From UMGS1225 sp034086705 (lineage in GTDB: Bacteria > Bacillota > Clostridia > Oscillospirales > CAG-272), in NCBI GenBank assembly GCA_034086705.1, contig JAXDZV010000086.1, positions 1-33,306 on the forward strand: 33,306 bases of DNA, written 5' to 3'. The notes below the pieces were generated by a model. That model saw only the letters and a program-made list of their open reading frames with translations. It ran no database searches and was not told where the DNA came from. Both the position numbers and the translations under genes were made by a program. Below, piece by piece: positions 30,849 to 33,306 of this stretch. Every line of letters begins with the position of its first letter. Positions within the stretch are counted from its first letter, which is position 1.

Positions 30849-31712
30849 TCAATCGTTGGATACTGTTATTTGCTTCCTATATTTTTCTTCCATTTCTTTC
30901 GTATGTGCATGAAGCAGCTCCAGCGCCCGTGTCCGGATGCCGAAGAGATTCGTTTGATCCGTATCTGTAAACTCGAGTTTGAGTCTCGCAGAAGCGATCG
31001 CATGACTATCGTTCGTTTTGCTTTCATCCGCTTCCGATAAAAACTTTTGCAGCAAACCCAAATTGCTGGTGTAATGTAGTTCCACAAGTTTTGCCCGGTA
31101 TTCCAGCTCCGTAGGGGTGATTCCCGGAAATTGTTTCATATCTACGATATGCTGTGCTTCGTGCTTCAGAAGAGAAACGCGAAACCGCTCACTTTCGAAA
31201 TCATACGCCTGCTCAATACAGTTGATTGTGCCATCGGGCGAAGCCCATCCAACCGTACCGTGCATGCCGAAGGTCAGATAATCCATCCAGCCTCGAAATA
31301 CGAAGCCTTTGAGAATGTTGACTGTATATTCCGTCGTTCCGCTCGGCAGCTCGACACAGTAGACAGTCGGAACGGTATCTCTCCAGATATATGGGCCATA
31401 ATACCCTTGAGTTTTCCCGAAAAGCGCATGATAGCCATTTGCTTCAAACACCAGTTGAAGCTTCTCAGTCAGCAGTTCTTCCTCTGCATCCGGCACATCC
31501 AAAAGCATTTTCAGTTCTGCCAGCAGCTTGTCTGCGGCCTCCGCCTCTGACAAAATAGCCCGATAATATACCTGATACAACAGCAGTATTTGGTCAAGAA
31601 AATCCGGCACATCATAGGTGCGGTATTCGCGATTTTCAAAAATAGCGATGTAAGCTGGGAGGATGTCCTGAAATTCCTCGTGTTCACGCATATACGCAAT
31701 GGCGCCCTTCAT
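30849..31712 (-). CDS. HEXXH-motif protein, putative zinc metallopeptidase, likely 5' frameshift
   Basis: This 287-residue protein has HEAQH at residues 184-188 within VSLLKHEAQHIVDMKQF, a gluzincin-like HEXXH with a following acidic helix (TELEYRAKLVELHY). N-terminal half is helical and charged with no signal peptide, so it probably acts inside the cell. I do not know a named family. The best ribosome-binding site (AGAGGAG) goes with ATG 31746, whose frame is broken by a run of nine T (minus strand; A9 at 31723-31731). With eight T the product would begin MQIRQFFLNGDMKGAIAYM and run into this frame. As read here, translation could only start at ATG 31712, with GGAG too close. Confidence 0.65.
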   Translation of the reverse strand: MKGAIAYMREHEEFQDILPAYIAIFENREYRTYDVPDFLDQILLLYQVYYRAILSEAEAADKLLAELKMLLDVPDAEEELLTEKLQLVFEANGYHALFGKTQGYYGPYIWRDTVPTVYCVELPSGTTEYTVNILKGFVFRGWMDYLTFGMHGTVGWASPDGTINCIEQAYDFESERFRVSLLKHEAQHIVDMKQFPGITPTELEYRAKLVELHYTSNLGLLQKFLSEADESKTNDSHAIASARLKLEFTDTDQTNLFGIRTRALELLHAHTKEMEEKYRKQITVSND

Positions 31713-31789
31713 GTCTCCATTCAAAAAAAAACTGCCTGATTTGCATAGCCTCTCCTCTAAAAAAACGATTTGCTGGTTTGTTTGGTTAC

Positions 31790-31818
31790 ATATTATCACA
31801 TGGCAGAGAAGAATACAA
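31790..31818 (-). promoter_or_regulatory. Candidate promoter of the HEXXH-protein gene
   Basis: Minus-strand TTGTAT (31813-31818), 17 bp, TAATAT (31790-31795), 44 bp before the ATG at 31746. Confidence 0.45.
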
Positions 31819-31820
31819 GA

Positions 31821-31852
31821 ACAGTCACAGCAGTGGAAACTACTGTGACTGT
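31821..31852 (-). terminator. Terminator-like hairpin of the CBM9-like gene
   Basis: ACAGTCACAG (31821-31830) pairs with CTGTGACTGT (31843-31852) and the stem extends inward by AGT/ACT across one mismatch to a GGAA (plus) or TTCC (minus) loop. On the minus strand it is followed by TCTTGTATTCTTC. It lies 139 bp beyond the CBM9 gene's stop. Confidence 0.55.
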
Positions 31853-31990
31853 TACCTGTCTTATGAACACCGAATTTTGTATGGATGCTTTTTACTTTAT
31901 AGATATCCACCCAGGAGTGGCAGTTTTTTCATGGCATACCTGTCGCATCTTCCTGTTCCGGGTTTCAAGTGTTGCTGATGCTTTTTTCTA

Positions 31991-33034
31991 TCAGCGCTGC
32001 CGTTTACGCAACACAACTGCCGTACCTGCACCGGCAAGCAATGCTGCGGCTGCGATCAAAATCGGGTCAGCCGTTTGCGGAGCGCTGGGTTTTGAGCCAC
32101 CGCTCGTTGTTGTGGAATCTTCTCCCGTCTGATCCGTGGTGCCGGTTGTATCCGCCGGATCCGGATCCGGATCGGGCTGCGCGTCGGAAACATTCTTGCC
32201 CAGTTTCAGATTATCCAGCTCCGCCATATCCAGATATGCCTTGCGCGGATTATTAGACGTTGTCTTGATTTCGTCGTAGAAGAAATAGTCACACATAAAA
32301 TACTCGGTAGCTTGATCATAGTCCACGGCGTTACCGTCTTTATCTTTGTGTGCCCAATATTCGCCGCGATGCTTTTCGCTGTACACGTCTTTCGCCTGAA
32401 TCTGGAAGCCCCACAGCTGGCCGGCCTCCGGTGCTATCCCTGCCTTAGAGAAAGCAGTCGTATCGATTACCCATTCCACATCATAACCGTAGCTCGTCAT
32501 CTTTACCTTAGACTCAAAATACGGCCGGCAGTTGTCGTTACCAAGCATCTGGACACCCCAAAATGTACCGGAAGCAAACCCGGAAACGTCTGTGCGATAA
32601 TGGAAGGCTTCCGCTCGGCGCAAATCTTCCTTGCCGTACTGCCCGGCATTGTTGGTCGGATCCAGCCAAATCTCAATACAATCGGTATGGCAAACCCCAT
32701 CCATCCAAGACTGCTTTTCTGCGGTCGGAGCAATGATGACATCATCGTGCATCTCTGTATAAACGTGCAGCTTTTGAAAATTATCCGTAAACAAAAACCA
32801 AAAGTCTGCCCAAATTGTCCCTGTTTTGTCTTCTCCGTTCCCTTCCCACAGCGTTGCGGAAAGCTTCTTACCGTGCGCCGCATATGCCGCGTCCTTCACA
32901 CCATCCAGCGTGATGGTACCGGTATAATTGTTTACCGTGCCGATGGTTGCATTCCCCTGCTGTGCGCTGACGCCGAGCACCAAAACGGTCAACATTGAAA
33001 TAGCAATCAAAAACACCGCAATCGTTCTTTTCAT
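31991..33034 (-). CDS. Cell-wall-anchored protein with CBM9-like domain
   Basis: This 347-residue protein has a signal peptide (residues 1-24, cut after GVSA). A carbohydrate-binding module family 9-like region covers about 35-255: TGTITLDGVKDAAY, IWADFWFLFTDNFQKLHVYTEM, in short LHVYTEMHDDVI, DCIEIWLDPTNN, YDVEWVIDTTAF and LWGFQIQAKD are the CBM9 order of strands. An Asp-Pro and Thr/Ser-rich linker (about 285-317) follows, then APQTAD (318-323), a hydrophobic helix and RKRQR: a PQT-type sortase signal. It should bind sugars on the cell surface; the ligand is not known. The upstream paralog shares almost the same C-terminus. Confidence 0.85.
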   Translation of the reverse strand: MKRTIAVFLIAISMLTVLVLGVSAQQGNATIGTVNNYTGTITLDGVKDAAYAAHGKKLSATLWEGNGEDKTGTIWADFWFLFTDNFQKLHVYTEMHDDVIIAPTAEKQSWMDGVCHTDCIEIWLDPTNNAGQYGKEDLRRAEAFHYRTDVSGFASGTFWGVQMLGNDNCRPYFESKVKMTSYGYDVEWVIDTTAFSKAGIAPEAGQLWGFQIQAKDVYSEKHRGEYWAHKDKDGNAVDYDQATEYFMCDYFFYDEIKTTSNNPRKAYLDMAELDNLKLGKNVSDAQPDPDPDPADTTGTTDQTGEDSTTTSGGSKPSAPQTADPILIAAAALLAGAGTAVVLRKRQR

Positions 33035-33078
33035 CTGGTGTACCCCCTATGTTTCTTAAGAAATATTTCCTTTTCTCC

Positions 33079-33107
33079 ATACTATCATATCCGACAATAC
33101 CTGTCAA
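33079..33107 (-). promoter_or_regulatory. Promoter of the CBM9-like gene
   Basis: Minus-strand TTGACA (33102-33107), 17 bp, TAGTAT (33079-33084). The leader has a perfect 12-bp palindrome TTTCTTAAGAAA at 33052-33063 and GGGGG before ATG 33034. Confidence 0.75.
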
Positions 33108-33204
33108 GATTTTTTTCAAAAAAGCCGGCATCCTTTTATTGGTTTTTGCCAAGTTGCAGAACGCGCCGTGTAGAAACGATAGTACCCACAGGCTCTTTGG
33201 CTTT

Positions 33205-33306
33205 TCAGCGCCGCCGTTTACGCAGCACAACTGCCGTGCCTGCACCGGCAAACAATGCTGCGGCCGCAATCAAAATCGGGTCAGCAGTTTGCGGAGCACT
33301 GGGTTT
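33205..33306 (-). CDS. C-terminal end of a paralogous cell-wall-anchored protein (partial)
   Basis: The last 33 residues of a minus-strand gene, cut off by the window end. It reads KPSAPQTADPILIAAAALFA and ends VVLRKRRR-stop at 33205. It is nearly identical to the end of the downstream CBM9-like protein (one Leu to Phe change, one Gln to Arg near the end), including APQTAD, the membrane helix and the basic tail. This shows a tandem pair of related surface proteins, or at least a shared anchor. Confidence 0.8.
   Translation of the reverse strand, partial: KPSAPQTADPILIAAAALFAGAGTAVVLRKRRR

Noticed and set aside
31770..32132. Plus-strand frame of 120 codons across the hairpin and the end of the CBM9-like gene
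   Set aside because: It runs opposite to a well-supported gene with a sorting signal, crosses a terminator, and lacks a ribosome-binding site.

Overview
The window looks like the chromosome of a spore-forming Clostridia, probably an Oscillospiraceae (Ruminococcaceae)-type bacterium. The grounds are the dipicolinate synthase pair dpaA-dpaB, a fused aroE-aroK gene inside a full shikimate operon, sigma-A-type promoters of the TTGACA-N17-TATAAT kind, a phage-type lysis cassette for a thick cell wall, and surface proteins with a PQT-type sorting signal. This assignment is inference from gene content; no rRNA or tRNA gene was seen.

Layout. 1-8.5 kb holds housekeeping genes, mostly on the minus strand: the end of a P-type cation ATPase (+), bioY (-), a small membrane protein (+), the protease pair tldD-tldE (-), a secreted M23 peptidase (-), dpaA-dpaB (-) and a HAD hydrolase (-). 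8.67-16.75 kb is an eight-gene plus-strand operon pheA-aroB-aroC-aroEK-aroQ-aroA-tyrA-aroF. It encodes every step from erythrose-4-phosphate and PEP to chorismate, then prephenate conversion towards both phenylalanine and tyrosine. Most of its junctions overlap, and it ends at a bidirectional terminator.

16.79-30.11 kb is a compact prophage-like element whose genes, except its repressor, lie on the minus strand. Read in its own direction it has a CI-type repressor facing a small Cro-like regulator across divergent promoters, a GTGATT-N3-AATCAC operator present twice, a small basic protein, a sigma-region-4-like regulator, a duplicated 64-bp motif, TerS, a small Cys-containing protein, TerL, a portal with a zinc-ribbon insertion, a 43-residue protein, scaffold, a small Ser/Thr-rich head protein, major capsid, a probable connector, amidase endolysin, holin, an XhlA-like protein, a small protein, a P22-gp10-like tail/stabilisation protein and a Gln-rich, possibly ejected protein. 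I see no integrase, excisionase, replication gene, tape measure or long-tail gene. It could be a remnant podovirus, a domesticated gene-transfer-agent-like particle, or a satellite-like capsid-forming element.

30.11-30.85 kb is essentially non-coding and holds three strong hairpins. 30.85-33.3 kb carries an HEXXH putative metallopeptidase whose 5' end appears frameshifted in an A9/T9 tract, followed upstream by two tandem paralogous CBM9-like surface proteins, the second cut off by the window end.
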